Of a stretch of 61,772 nucleotides of DNA, positions 1 to 11,004 are shown piece after piece. The stretch is taken from positions 1 through 61,772 of the forward strand of contig JANBPT010000176.1 in the NCBI GenBank assembly GCA_027575765.1. The letters are read 5' to 3'. The position numbers were made by a program, and so were the translations under genes. The stretch comes from Tieghemiomyces parasiticus. Its lineage: Eukaryota > Kickxellomycota > Dimargaritomycetes > Dimargaritales > Dimargaritaceae. Below the pieces are notes generated by a model. That model did no database searches. It was not told where the DNA came from and saw only the letters and a program-made list of their open reading frames with translations. Every line of letters starts with the position of its first letter. Within the stretch, counting starts at the first letter, position 1.

Positions 1-878
1 CTGATAACGAAGGATCAAGTGTGGGCAGCGTGAGAACCCAACTGGATACTACCAATCGTGGCGGTCTTTTATTGGTGTTGTTAACCGGACCGTCTGGCTG
101 GGGTTATAAAACCGATTGAGCTGGCAAGTTTCCTCCCATTAAAGCACCATTAAAACTTCTTAGTTGTACCATTACAGCATCAAGCGTTGCCCGACCGTCG
201 TGGTTTTATCCATACCCCCATTATTCTTGAGTATAAATAAGGAGAATTGGAAACGTTCAAAGGCGAATTGCAGCCTTCATCCCCTCCGGCTGCACTCTAA
301 GGAGTTGGGTCCAATAATGTTAGCCGCTGATAGAATGTAGTGTGATGAGCCTTCTGGGCCAAAAAGAATAACGGCAGAAACGACGACCTCTCACCAGCAC
401 AGTCCAGACTCGGCGGTATTCAAGTGGGTAGTCGCACACTGCATTGGGTTAAGCCAGGTGCACAAATAACCGTGGTTGATTCCTCCAGGCCATACCTTGG
501 CCTTGATCCGTCGTTTACCTTTTCTCTGCGCCACTCCCTTGGAGGTATATCTCACTGTCCATCACAAGCTCATATCCATAGACTCAGGCTTCATTAACCG
601 GTAGATCGATAGATCAGGGGGGGACGTCGTTTGCTCATTTAATTTCAATTTTCACTCGCGCCTCTGGCTCGAATAGCGACATGGCCCACAACCACTCAAC
701 TTTCAGACCAGCGTTTCTGGCAACAAAGAAAAAAGATATTTTATAACGTAGCTCGAATAGTGTAGAATTGTTATGACGAAGTACAGGGAATAAAGAGGGG
801 GGAGAGAGAAGAGAGAGAGAGAAAGGAGGCACGGCTAATCCGACCAAGATGCACACATACAGGGTCACCTAGGCCTGG
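1..878. other. Left-edge intergenic region
   Basis: No gene is supported here. A TATA-like stretch lies near 231-239 on the plus strand with no convincing frame after it. A purine-rich GA tract lies at about 797-830, just beyond the 3' end of the minus-strand peptidase gene. The only open frames are short and of low complexity. Confidence 0.55.
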
Positions 879-2192
879 CTACTTGCGGTAACTGAGCTCG
901 ACGGCGAACCCCACAGCGATCTTGGCAAACTCAAGGCAGTGGTCAAACTTGATAGTGTCATAGGCGTCCTTGGGAGTATGGATGTTGGGGTTAGCCTCGA
1001 GGTTGTCATCTTCGAAGGGCATGACGGAACGGTACCCGGCCTTGTTCCAGGAGGCGTGGTCGGAGCAAGCGTAACCACAGCGCATGTCGACCGGGGTCAG
1101 GTGGGTGTAGCCCTTGACGAGGTGACGCAAAAATTCGACCAGCTGAGGATCAGTGAAGTCGGTAATGATGCCGACCTTCTCGGTGGGGCCGTTGTAGTAA
1201 CCCGTCATGTCCATCTGGATGGTGCCCACGATCCGACGTCCGGCCTCGCGGTATGCCTTGGCCACAGCCTGCGATCCCAGCAGACCGGCCTCCTCGCCAG
1301 AGTACCAGTGAAACTCTACGGGCACGTCGGGCTCAAACCCGCCCTGGAGCAGACCGCGGAAGGCCTCCAGTGAGGTGACAGTGCCGCTACCGTCGTCGTC
1401 GGCCCCAGGGGCCCGGCCGAACCACGGCAGCCACAGGTTTACCGAGTCCTGGTGGGCCGAAATGATCACGGTCTCGTCTGAGGCGGGCTTCTTGACAGAC
1501 TCGATACGCGCAATGATGCTGCTCTGGGGCCACGGGTGAGAAAAGTATTCTACGGTGACCTTAACACGCTTGGCATCGGCGTTAGCATGGGCTACACCGG
1601 CGATCTGACCGTAGAGCCACTCGCTGGACTGGCGGCCGTAGTCCGACTTGTAGTAGCGAGTGGGGAACTCGGTGAAGGTTTTGAGGGCCTTCTTCATCAA
1701 GTCGGTGTTGAGTGAGTCGATGATGGGGCGCACTACGCTCTTATGGTGCAGCTTCTCCGGGAGCGGCGAGTCGGCCAACTGGGCCAGCGGACTGCGGGGC
1801 TCCTCGAGCTCCATGGCATCGGTGATATCCATAAACTTGATGTTGGACTTGATGAGGAGCTCCACCTCGGTGGGGGCCATCCACTGCGGCGGACGGACGT
1901 CACTCGTGCGGATGAGGCGCAGGCCACGGCCCTGGCCTTCGCTGTGAGACAGGTGCCCATAGGCGGAGTGGGCAGTGAAGGCCTTGGCAGGGGTCTCGGT
2001 CGGCTGGAAACCTGCCGAGGCGTCGTTGCCGGAGCTGGAAACGCCCGGTAGCCAGCTCATGTCCGAAGCGGGACGGCCGAACTGGCCAATGGACACGGAC
2101 TCCTCCTGCACGTCAAACGTCCACTGCTGAGGATGAGCCACGGCGGAGGCGGCCAGGAGGGCCAATGCCGAGAGGCCAATGAGACCGTGCAT
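879..2192 (-). CDS. Secreted M28-family zinc aminopeptidase
   Basis: Single-exon gene of 437 residues, read from the ATG at 2192. The frame runs further upstream, but this ATG opens directly onto a signal peptide (MHGLIGLSALALLAASAVA), so it is the likely start. Family M28 enzymes remove N-terminal residues using two zinc ions. The metal-site motifs are present in order: AHQDS (His247), GADDDGSG (Asp265/266), SGEEAGLLGS (general base Glu300 and ligand Glu301), QMDMTGY (Asp328) and NIHTPKD (His405). Residues of about 20-160 form a propeptide-like region, as in fungal leucine aminopeptidases. A Cys pair (372, 376) lies near the C-terminal motif, as in that group. It is probably secreted and used in peptide nutrition. 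A TTTTAAAA element near 2238-2247 could be its TATA box. The exact substrate is not visible from sequence. Confidence 0.9.
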   Translation of the reverse strand: MHGLIGLSALALLAASAVAHPQQWTFDVQEESVSIGQFGRPASDMSWLPGVSSSGNDASAGFQPTETPAKAFTAHSAYGHLSHSEGQGRGLRLIRTSDVRPPQWMAPTEVELLIKSNIKFMDITDAMELEEPRSPLAQLADSPLPEKLHHKSVVRPIIDSLNTDLMKKALKTFTEFPTRYYKSDYGRQSSEWLYGQIAGVAHANADAKRVKVTVEYFSHPWPQSSIIARIESVKKPASDETVIISAHQDSVNLWLPWFGRAPGADDDGSGTVTSLEAFRGLLQGGFEPDVPVEFHWYSGEEAGLLGSQAVAKAYREAGRRIVGTIQMDMTGYYNGPTEKVGIITDFTDPQLVEFLRHLVKGYTHLTPVDMRCGYACSDHASWNKAGYRSVMPFEDDNLEANPNIHTPKDAYDTIKFDHCLEFAKIAVGFAVELSYRK

Positions 2193-3560
2193 GATGACGG
2201 GGGAGTGATGGGTTGAGGGTTGAGAAGAGAAGGGTGGTTTTAAAAGGAACCGGATAGGCCCGAAGATGAAGATGACTGCGAAATGGGTTGACAGTACTAA
2301 AGGAGGGGGCAAAGGGATAATGAGCTGGAATAAAGTTGCAATAAGGGACCGGTTGGGGTTAACAAGGGGTTAAGCAAATGGTGATGGTACACGTCAGGAG
2401 CGGGATAAGGAAGGCGGCAATAGGCTGGTGCAGGTCTTAAAAGCTAGTCCGTGGGTAGGTTGATAGGACGGTGAATGGGAGGGGGGTTTCGGAGACCGAG
2501 GGATAGGAATAGGCGGGGAGAGGGCAGGCAGGCTTAGATGTGACAAGGAGTAGACAAACAAGTAAGCCTGCCGAGCGCAGAGGGTTATAAAGGCAGCAGG
2601 CAATGCAGGCGGGCGAGGTGCTGAGCGAAACTGGTGAGAACCCCCCCCCGCCACCCTCTCGATGCGCCCAAGTCGTCACCTGCGCGCCTCGGCTGCTCCA
2701 CTGGCGCTGCGGAGTAACGCAAGGGTGCAAATGCATATTACCATCACGTAGACGCCCTGGCCGATTTGCATCCCTGCCACTCCGCGTCCGACCCTATCGT
2801 CGCATCATTAACAGCAGATCAGCCGGACGCGCTGGACCATCAGCTGACCCGGCCACGGTGGCTGGCCGCTGCCCAGGGTGTATGCCGCACCGGGGCCCAG
2901 GTGTGAGCGGCGGTCTAAGGCAGCATGTATCCATGCGGATAGGCAAGGCAGAGGACCGTTTAAGGACTGTGCCAATAACATCAGGTGAGCACTACTAGTT
3001 CCCGGGGGGTGGGAGGGCCGATAGTCACGGGGGTTGGTGGGCACAGTAGGGAGGCCAGGAGGGATGGCGAGGGGCTTCCCATGCCTCGCCAGCCGCACGC
3101 CTGTAGGAAGAAGGAACGAATCGCCGACTAGCTGGCCTAGTCGCGGCGGACAGGTCACATGGAAAAGGAGCAGCAAGCCGACGACGGCAAGCCAGGGGCA
3201 GCGCCCTCCCACCCGGCAGGCAGGCGACTGTCCACAGCAGGGCGCGGCTGTAGGCCAGCCAAGTCGCCAGGAACAGCATTCAAGCGCGTCCGCCCGATCC
3301 AGCACCGTCCTACACTGCGGCTGCTGCGGTATCTGCCACTGTGCACCATCAGGTTGAGCGCCTCAGCCCATCGAGAGAATGGTAAATTGGGAGGCCCATT
3401 TATGTTTAAATCTTGCAACTTGTAGCAGTTGAGGGCCAGCCGCATAGATACGGACATTGGTTGTCACGGGGCGCTTGAAAGAGCGAGGTTTCTCTCCCCC
3501 CACCGTGCACAGCCGGGGTTAGCGACCAAGGGCGCACGCCATACGACCCTAGCCAAGAGT
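2193..3560. other. Intergenic region between two minus-strand genes
   Basis: This holds the promoter side of the peptidase gene and the 3' flank of the amidotransferase gene. It contains a C-run at about 2641-2650 and GC-rich DNA with overlapping open frames on both strands. None of those frames has a recognisable domain, a signal peptide or consistent splice sites. Confidence 0.5.
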
Positions 3561-4337
3561 CTAGGGGGCCAAGAGATCGCCACGGGCGAACTGCACCATT
3601 TTGATGTTAAACCACAGGCTGTCGTTATTGTCGGCGACCGTTGCCTGGCAGTGGTCGTAAACCTCGCGAGGGATCCGACCGTTTTCATAGCGGACTTTAC
3701 TGACGGCTGACACGGCATCGTTGGTGTATTCCGGGTGGCCTTGGATAGTCAGGACCTGGCCGCCCTTGACCATGCCTTGGTTGCTGCAGATTGGCGTTGA
3801 CCCTAGCACCGTGAAGCCCTCGGGGCAGCCGACCACAATGTCCCGGTGGACCATAATGATTTTCATGGCGTGTCGGGTGGGATCCAGGACCCGCCGACCT
3901 TCCTCGGTCAACGTCACATCATAGTTGCCTAGTTCCCAGCCCTCGGGGTTGAGAATGACCTTGGCACCGAGTGCACGGGCGATAACCTGGTGGCCAAAGC
4001 AGATCCCCAGCCACTTGAGTTGCGGGTACTGGGTAATAGTGGCCCCCACGTACTCCACAAGCCGGTTGATCCACGGCAGGCCGTCGTAGGCGTTTGACTT
4101 GGACCCGGTGATAACCACCACGTCGAAGGCCGTGGGGTCCGACGGGTAGGTGATGGGGCCGGCGCCTTCCGTGTCGAACACAGTGAACGCTGTGAGGTCG
4201 ATGGCCGTCGGTGGCTCTAACTGCTGACCGGCGTCCGTAAGGCACTTGGTGAACATGGCCACATAGTCCCCATGGCTATCTCGAATCTCGGGTCCGGGAA
4301 TGTCGCACACCAAAAGGGCTACGCGGAGGGTCGTCAT
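3561..4337 (-). CDS. Class I glutamine-amidotransferase-like protein
   Basis: Single-exon protein of 258 residues starting at the ATG at 4337 (TTLRVALLVCD follows). The longer upstream frame adds residues with no family resemblance. The fold is the GATase1 type found in stand-alone fungal GMP-synthase-like proteins related to yeast YLR126C. The nucleophile elbow is LGICFGHQ (Cys113), and the His-Glu pair lies in QGHPEYT (His201, Glu203), so the catalytic triad is intact. No synthetase domain follows, so the protein may deamidate glutamine or gamma-glutamyl compounds, as gamma-glutamyl peptidases do. The true substrate is unknown. A TATA-like TATATA lies about 60 bp upstream at 4394-4405. It is probably cytosolic, since no targeting signal is seen. 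Confidence 0.88.
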   Translation of the reverse strand: MTTLRVALLVCDIPGPEIRDSHGDYVAMFTKCLTDAGQQLEPPTAIDLTAFTVFDTEGAGPITYPSDPTAFDVVVITGSKSNAYDGLPWINRLVEYVGATITQYPQLKWLGICFGHQVIARALGAKVILNPEGWELGNYDVTLTEEGRRVLDPTRHAMKIIMVHRDIVVGCPEGFTVLGSTPICSNQGMVKGGQVLTIQGHPEYTNDAVSAVSKVRYENGRIPREVYDHCQATVADNNDSLWFNIKMVQFARGDLLAP

Positions 4338-6309
4338 GGCGGGCAGATAGAAATATGTGTGTCGGGCTTCGGAAAGAAAGGCGAGTTTGAAAGGGTATAT
4401 AGCGATGCGCGGCAGGTCCACAAATGAAGAAGGATTAGGGCTAGAAGACGGTAGGCGGGAGACTGCTGGGTCAAAGGAGCTGATGTGCGAAAGCTATAGA
4501 CATGATACAGTGAGCCTACGACATTAATCACCCATCTTTCTATACTCGAGTTGGGAAGTGGCCTCAGGTATTCTGAGCTGACCAGTCTCTTCCCCCCATC
4601 ATGTGTCTGACGCTGTATATCTCAAGGGACTCGAATTAAAAAAAGTATATCCTCACCTTTCCAATACCTAACCATAAGGCTCACCCAGGCTTGGTTCGCG
4701 GTGATTATGGTGCGCAAATTCATGCTAAGCCTGAAGCCTGATCAATCGGTGCCGTACCATCGAAGCTGTCTACATGATGATATACGGGACACCCCATATA
4801 ATCTATGGCATTAGCGAGCCTGGTAGGCAACCAATAGCCTAAAGTGAAGGGAAAGGTAACCAACCAAGAGGTACTGGGGGTCTGCGCATAGTAGTGGGCG
4901 ACTGCAGTTAATGCGGTAAGAGACGGGGATGCGAGACATCATTCCCCTATGAAACAATTATACATATAATGCGAAGAGGGAGTGTGGATAACCAATCGCC
5001 TAGGTATTGATCTCTCTCGGCATTGGGGCAATAAACAGGTAACAGTCTGTAAAATGGGGACTCCGCTCAATTGTAGACAAGGGCCCTGAGGGTGCTTAAT
5101 AGGCAATCGGAGGAAAATGATAGCAACAAAAATATAGCCTATCGGATCGGCCCTTTTTATGGCTGCTTAGTATAGTTGGCATCCAAAAGCTGGCGTCCAC
5201 AGAACCATGCAAGCCATGTTGACGGCTTACAGGAACGACTACAGCCCCCTTAGCACCAGCGATTGGCCGAACCAAGTGACACAAAATTATTCATGACTAA
5301 CCACCATGCCCCAACTTTGCACATATTGCCTGGCTATATATAAGCCAACGAACCCAACTACTAACGTTATCTTACACTTCTATCTAACCTTACGTCATTT
5401 GAAATAAACCACCCCCCCCAGGGAATCACGGATTACCACACACCCTTGGTCCAAATATTAAAATGCCCCCTTCCTAAATAAGTGGAAGTAAAATTGACTT
5501 ATTGAAGCCCAATAGTGGGCTGACGAGCCCTAGTGCTCTTATGCCCGAGGGGGGGGGCTATAAAATGGGCAGGTGGAGCGGAGTAGTCTGTGCAGCGACC
5601 TTGATAACTGCTCCTTATCCTATCCTGTCAAGGTCAGCTTGGAGGGTAGTGCTAGGCCCATGGGCCGAGATGAATAGCTGGACGCGGGCGGCCTAGGCCA
5701 TTGAAACATTCTAACTACGCCCCACCACCAATCTATCCGTTACCGTATGTTTTCCCAATAATATAAAGGGAGCGTGCGTTGAGTTAATCGGCAGGTCTCT
5801 GGTCACACCTTTGTTTAACCACTCATTCCACCCGTGTACGCTTGGGATGTGAGGGACGGAAAGTGCGACCAGGCGAAAGCGAGCCTGGCTGGGGACCCAG
5901 AGGGGGAACAATCCAAGCCGAGGGTTTCACGGCGGTGGCAGGGCCCGATCAGGGTACCACCGACAGCCATATGGGCGAGAAGGCTGGGAGTCGACGGGCT
6001 GGAGGTGCGCGGGCCCCAGAAACGGACGGATCGGCAGTGGGGGACGATGGAAGGGTCCGCCACAATGATCAGGGCACGCCGATGTGTAACGACCGATCCC
6101 TGTCAGCCAGTCAAAGTGCCGCCCTCGCCCCTTCCCTCTCGTCTCTCTTGCACCAAATCTCGAGTTTTATAAATACGTGCCCTTTGCCAATCACTTCCCC
6201 GCACTTGACAATTACACTACACCTATTCAAGTTTTCCTCCCTTTTTTTTTTTGTTTACCTCAATCGTCTCGCTCCCCCCTCTCTCCCCCACCTCTCGTAG
6301 TGGCCCGGC
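4338..6309. other. Intergenic region with divergent promoters
   Basis: This separates the minus-strand amidotransferase from the plus-strand repeat protein. A TATATAAG element lies at about 5335-5342. A stronger TTTTATAAATA lies at about 6164-6174, roughly 140 bp upstream of the ATG at 6310, followed by a pyrimidine-rich leader. No coding region is supported. Confidence 0.5.
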
Positions 6310-7578
6310 ATGAGAGTCACTCTTGCTATCCTGGCGGCCGCTGCAATGACCCAGTTCAGCACCCGGGCCGCTACTAATCCCATCGGCAATACTAGCCACA
6401 ATCCCATCCTCGGGCCTTCCTGGTACTGCGAGAAAATCAAGTCTAGTGATTTTTCCCTAACACCCGACAAATTTGATTTAATCGCCAAAGACCCAACCGG
6501 AGAGGATGCCATGATCGATGTGCTGGCCGCCGTCCTTAACCACGCGCGCAAAGGCAATAACTACGATGCTCCGGGTCTCCAGCTGGAAAAAAAATCCAGC
6601 AGCCAATCCCTTATCATCTTAGTATCGCCGCAGGGTGATCACGCCCCCATCATCAACCCTACAGACGAGCAAACCTCAGCATTGGCCAAGTCCATCGGAA
6701 AGAGTCCTATCTACCTCCGTTTCCCTATTGACGATCTCGGTCTTCCTATATTTCAGTTTTGGGTCGAAGCCCTCCGCAATTGCTATGGGGACTTCGCGGT
6801 CAAAAACATCTACACCCAGGCGGGCACTCCGCTCCGCCGCCGCCGCCGCCCCCACCACACCGATAAAGCGAAATACGGCCCTAGCATACCCAAGCATGCG
6901 GACAAGCAGGGATATCAATTCGGGTTCGAGGACAGCTCGACCGACGTAACATCCACCGCTTTGCTATCCAACGCTAAGCAATCGCAGGTAACGGACCTGT
7001 TCGACTATATCGAATCAAGGATAAGGCCGCCACCCAAAAACGAGGACCCGTTAGAATCGGCGGACCTCGATGAGAGCAACTTTCAGGTATGGGCGCCGCG
7101 CAATCACGAAGAACTACCCAAGTACCGTAAGAAGAGCAGTGCCAGTGATACCGTCCGAAACAGCGGACAGTCCGAAGGGTGGAAGATGTCCAGTAGATTT
7201 AATCTCAACCAAGGATATAGGGATTTCGGTAGAAATGATGCCAACGAAGGACAGTCGCAGCCACAGTATCAGTCGTACCAGCAACAGCAGCCGTATCCGT
7301 CGTACCAGCAACAGCAGCCGTATCCGTCGTACCAGCAACAGCAGCCGTATCAGTCGTACCAGCGACAGCAGCCGTATCCGTCGTACCAGCAACAGCAGCC
7401 GTATCAGTCGTACCAGCAACAGCAGCCGTATCCGCCGTACCAGCGACAGCAGCCGTATCAGTCGTACCAGCAACAGCAGCCGTATCCGCCGTACCAGCGA
7501 CAGCAGCCGTATCAGTCGTACCAGCAACAGCAGCCGTATCAGTCGTATCAGCAACAGCAATACCACCACCAGCAGTAA
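6310..7578 (+). CDS. Secreted protein with C-terminal Tyr/Gln/Pro 9-residue repeats
   Basis: Single-exon protein of 422 residues; I recognise no family. Residues 1-20 are a signal peptide (MRVTLAILAAAAMTQ, cleavage near STRAA). Residues of about 21-170 look globular, with Cys at WYCEK and NCYGD. An RRRRR stretch near 177-181 could be a processing or nucleic-acid/wall contact site. A charged linker follows. The last ~100 residues are about ten units of a 9-residue repeat, consensus PYxSYQQQQ, where x is P or Q and some units read PPYQRQQ. Such Tyr/Gln/Pro repeats recall adhesive or matrix proteins; adhesion is an inference. A TATA box and a C/T-rich leader precede it. The 27-bp repeat makes other frames open too, but only this one starts with a signal peptide. 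Confidence 0.75.
   Translation: MRVTLAILAAAAMTQFSTRAATNPIGNTSHNPILGPSWYCEKIKSSDFSLTPDKFDLIAKDPTGEDAMIDVLAAVLNHARKGNNYDAPGLQLEKKSSSQSLIILVSPQGDHAPIINPTDEQTSALAKSIGKSPIYLRFPIDDLGLPIFQFWVEALRNCYGDFAVKNIYTQAGTPLRRRRRPHHTDKAKYGPSIPKHADKQGYQFGFEDSSTDVTSTALLSNAKQSQVTDLFDYIESRIRPPPKNEDPLESADLDESNFQVWAPRNHEELPKYRKKSSASDTVRNSGQSEGWKMSSRFNLNQGYRDFGRNDANEGQSQPQYQSYQQQQPYPSYQQQQPYPSYQQQQPYQSYQRQQPYPSYQQQQPYQSYQQQQPYPPYQRQQPYQSYQQQQPYPPYQRQQPYQSYQQQQPYQSYQQQQYHHQQ
7262..7563 (+). repeat. 27-bp coding minisatellite
   Basis: About ten tandem copies of a 27-bp unit encode PY[PQ][SP]YQ[QR]QQ inside the secreted protein gene. Units differ mainly at three codons (CCG/CAG, TCG/CCG, CAA/CGA), in an alternating pattern towards the 3' end. 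That pattern suggests higher-order duplication of unit pairs. Confidence 0.9.
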
Positions 7579-10500
7579 GAGCAGCAAGTTCAGGATAGAG
7601 TTAACGGATATTCTCGAACGTTTGGATTTAACCATACAAATTAGGCACTAATACGTATGTGTAATTAACTTCTCCTATCTAGCTAAACCCAACTCGAATA
7701 GCGAGATATTTCTTCCCCGACCGTGGCTGCATCGTTTTGTAAGATGCACGCATTATCTTTTCGTCCCCTTCTTTCACATTGTACTAAACGCGGGATTGTC
7801 TTTGGTGACAACCTACCTGAGAGAAGAAGAGGGCAAACTAGTCAAAAGTGTGACGAAATAATAATACTTACAGAAACGGAACTAAGGTATGAAGCGGGAT
7901 GCTGGTTGTCCAGGGAATCAGCTCTCGTTTATTGAATAGCGACCGGGTGGGCGTTTTATATTGGACGGGTGGCCAGTGTCGTAGTAGCTGGATCAATAGT
8001 CGAGTAAGGGGAGTTCGAGTAGACAGCACGGGGCGGAATGGGGAGACAGTTGTTGGGCAGCTAAGGAAATACAAAGGGTAATGCTGAAGGAAGATAAACC
8101 CTAAAAGGATCAAAAATTCATTGCCGCTCGTCAAAAGGGGGCGACGTTCAACAGACCAGGAAGGTCCGGCAGCGCTGGAGAGGGATAATCTGTATGTCGA
8201 GTAGGAGGCAGTAGGTAAAGGAAGGGGCGGAGATGTCACGGCTAATCGGATTAGTAGTTGTGGGCATGACACAATCTCTTTATTATCTATTATCATTCAA
8301 GGCAGGTCCTTGAGATCTGGTTCTGTAGTCGGGCTCCCTGAGGGAGACAGCCAGACCGATTACTTTGGAAAGCGGGACCAGACTATTGCTTCGCTTCGCA
8401 GTGAACAAACCGAGGCTTGGTGTTGCACCTTCATTGAAAATTAGTGCCACTGGCGAGAGGGGGTCGACACACCACGGCGTCTGCAGGGCGTCCTGTGTGT
8501 TGCTTTTTTGTCCGCTTTCAACTTGCGATGTTGGCCCATACTAAGGCTATATTAGTCAATCACCGATCCTAGGCTTTGCTGGCTGTGAAGGATCGGCTGG
8601 ACATAATACCAGCAGCGGGTTGCTAGTATACCTGAACGAATCATTGTGTGCAGCTCTTCCTTGCCCAGTCCGCTCCCGTTGACATACAATCAACTGAAAG
8701 GTGTTGTTATCTATTGTAATGGCCACCCCCTTACAATCGGTTCTACCCTACGAGAGCGCTGCTGCCGTTGCTTCTGAGGGGTGATGGACGAGGTGAGTTG
8801 AGCTGGCTGTGTTTAAAAGGGGTCAGGAGGCTAGAGACCATGTCGTCCCCCCCCTTTCCCCTGGCCACAAGGAGGGCGCCCGTGCAGGACCCCCCAAGTT
8901 CCCTGGTTCGCTCAGGAAGGGGAAAGCAGCCCGGACGATAAGAAACTAATCCGTTACGGTACAAGAGCTGCAGATTGAGGGCAGGCCTGATCCGCGGCCG
9001 ATAGTCAACTCGGTGGCTACCCATTGGTGGCATGGGGCACCCTATGGTGGAGGAACATTAACTGATGACCTCATGGTGCTTGGCAGGCTACCCTTTTTGG
9101 CAATGTACCCAATAAATAAACTGCAGTAGTCGATTAGCCGAGAGTGACACCTGGCCGACCTGGCGGATCGACTCCATAGCCACTACCTTACGGGCGGCCA
9201 CTACTTTATAGAAAGGCGGCGGGGCTTACCTGCGCCGAGGGATACCGGCTGGTCATCGACTGTTGGCCTGACCACGTTAGCGCTGTATTGCGCGTAGGCC
9301 GTGGCGGGCCGGTCCCACTTGCTACAGACTGCCAAGCCAGAACCGCCAATATCGGGGGGTTGCCGCGCCCATAGTCGGATTGAGTTACCGGTCACCTCAT
9401 CGCCCCCCTCCCGGGACCGAACGCTGCCGTGGCGACGGAGGCGGGATAGGGAAACGCTCCCGCTGGGAGGGTGCCTAATTCGGCCGCTTTCCTTGCGAAA
9501 GGCTTGGCGGCATCACTGACCGCATGGCCAAAGCTTCCATGGAGAACCGCAGGGGGGAGATGGATGAGACTGCTGGATCGAGTGGACACTCCGATAAGAG
9601 AGTGATTGCCGCGCCTCTGTCTCGCCTCCCCACTCTTGGCAGCCAAGGTCCCTTCCTAGCGGGGTTGCTGGTGCATACCCTCTGGCGACTCCGTCTTCTA
9701 CGCCACACCCCGCCGCTAGGCACATGTACGCATGACCGCGTCGACCGCGACCGCATACACACTCCCCCCCTTCTGGCTTACCGTCATCCCTCCTGACTGT
9801 ATGCTGCGTCGGTGTCAATGATTCCTCACCTCCCTTACTCCCCCTCCTAGACCCAGAGCCTAACGGCAGAGCTCGCCCACACCCTCCCCCGCGCTCTACG
9901 CAACGTTCCCTTGAGCGCTGGCCGCGAGACGTGTCCCATGGTTTCCTTCGCCGTCCCCGACCGCGCCCCTTGTTCACTGTGAGCGGTGCGGAGTCTCCCT
10001 GGCGGGACACCCGGCCGCCCTAAGGTTTCCACCATCGCACTGTCCACTGGGGAGGGCCGTCATAATTCCTCCTGGTCCCCTTTTTATACACAGATCAGCA
10101 CCGGGCATTCACCTTTTACACCTTCCGCCCTGGGGCTCCCAGTCCACTCGCCTCTTCCTTCCTTTAAACCCGGCCGCCATCCCTCAACCGCTGCACCATT
10201 ATTATTCCGTGCCCATCTTCCCTCTTTGTGCTCTTGCTACGCACACCTGTGCCACCGCCGATTTCTTTTAGCCGTCGTTGGCCTCTTCCGTCTAGTTCGC
10301 CCCGTACAAAAGACTGTGGCTACCGTTCGTAACACTGCCGTCTCTCCCGCTCGTCTTCCCTCGACTCACCGCGGCTTTCACGCGCCCCTCCATTCCTGGG
10401 CTCTCATTCGCCACCCACCCGACCCGTCACCTGCCTACCGCTCTCCGCCGTGGCCATATAGCTTGGTCGAACACCATAGCTGCGCTCCCATTCCTTAGTT

Positions 10501-11004
10501 GCTCCCTCACCTTCATTGCTCCGGCCCCGCATCGGACTTCACTTGGCCATCGCGCCACCCTCTCCGCACCTTGGCCACTCATTACCTTCTGCTCCTCCCA
10601 AACAACCCGTCACAGCCCTTCCTAAACCCCTTTTTGCGCCCTTCACCCCTTACCTTGACCCTACATTAACGCTGCTAACACCCCTTGTAGGTTTCAGCCT
10701 TTTCTAACTCCCCTGCTCCATCGGGGCTGCTTGCACTGATAGAGGTCGTATGATTATGGACTCTGGCCGAGATACCCAAGCCCGCCACCCTCTTTCTCTC
10801 CCCCGTCGTTCTAAGGCCTATACAGCCTTCACCGCCTAGTCGCCCCGCGGTCCAAACCCTCTAGTCCCACCCCACACCGTCATCCCTACGCCATTCCCCC
10901 CAGCCTCCCAGTCCACACCTTTCAAACTCCACCTCCGCCCGCACCTACCCGGCCTGTCAAACCCACACTATTTGTATTGACCTGGTCATATCCCACGGAC
11001 CCCG
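7579..11004. other. Long intergenic region, pyrimidine-rich on its right side
   Basis: No gene is supported. From about 9400 to 11000 the plus strand is strongly C/T-rich, as in a promoter and long leader for the GRAM-domain gene. This bias creates long open frames on both strands that read as low-complexity Pro/Ser/His or Arg/Gly. Isolated donor-like sequences on the minus strand (near 7871 and 9226) do not connect to a domain. Confidence 0.5.

Noticed and set aside
7070..7651. Long plus- and minus-strand frames of Arg/Thr/Ser and Leu/Arg repeats
   Set aside because: They are other-frame shadows of the 27-bp repeat; the Tyr/Gln/Pro frame has the signal peptide and continuous N-terminal domain.
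9513..10498. 165- and 170-codon frames on opposite strands
   Set aside because: They arise from C/T-biased DNA, are low complexity, and have no domain, signal or splice support.
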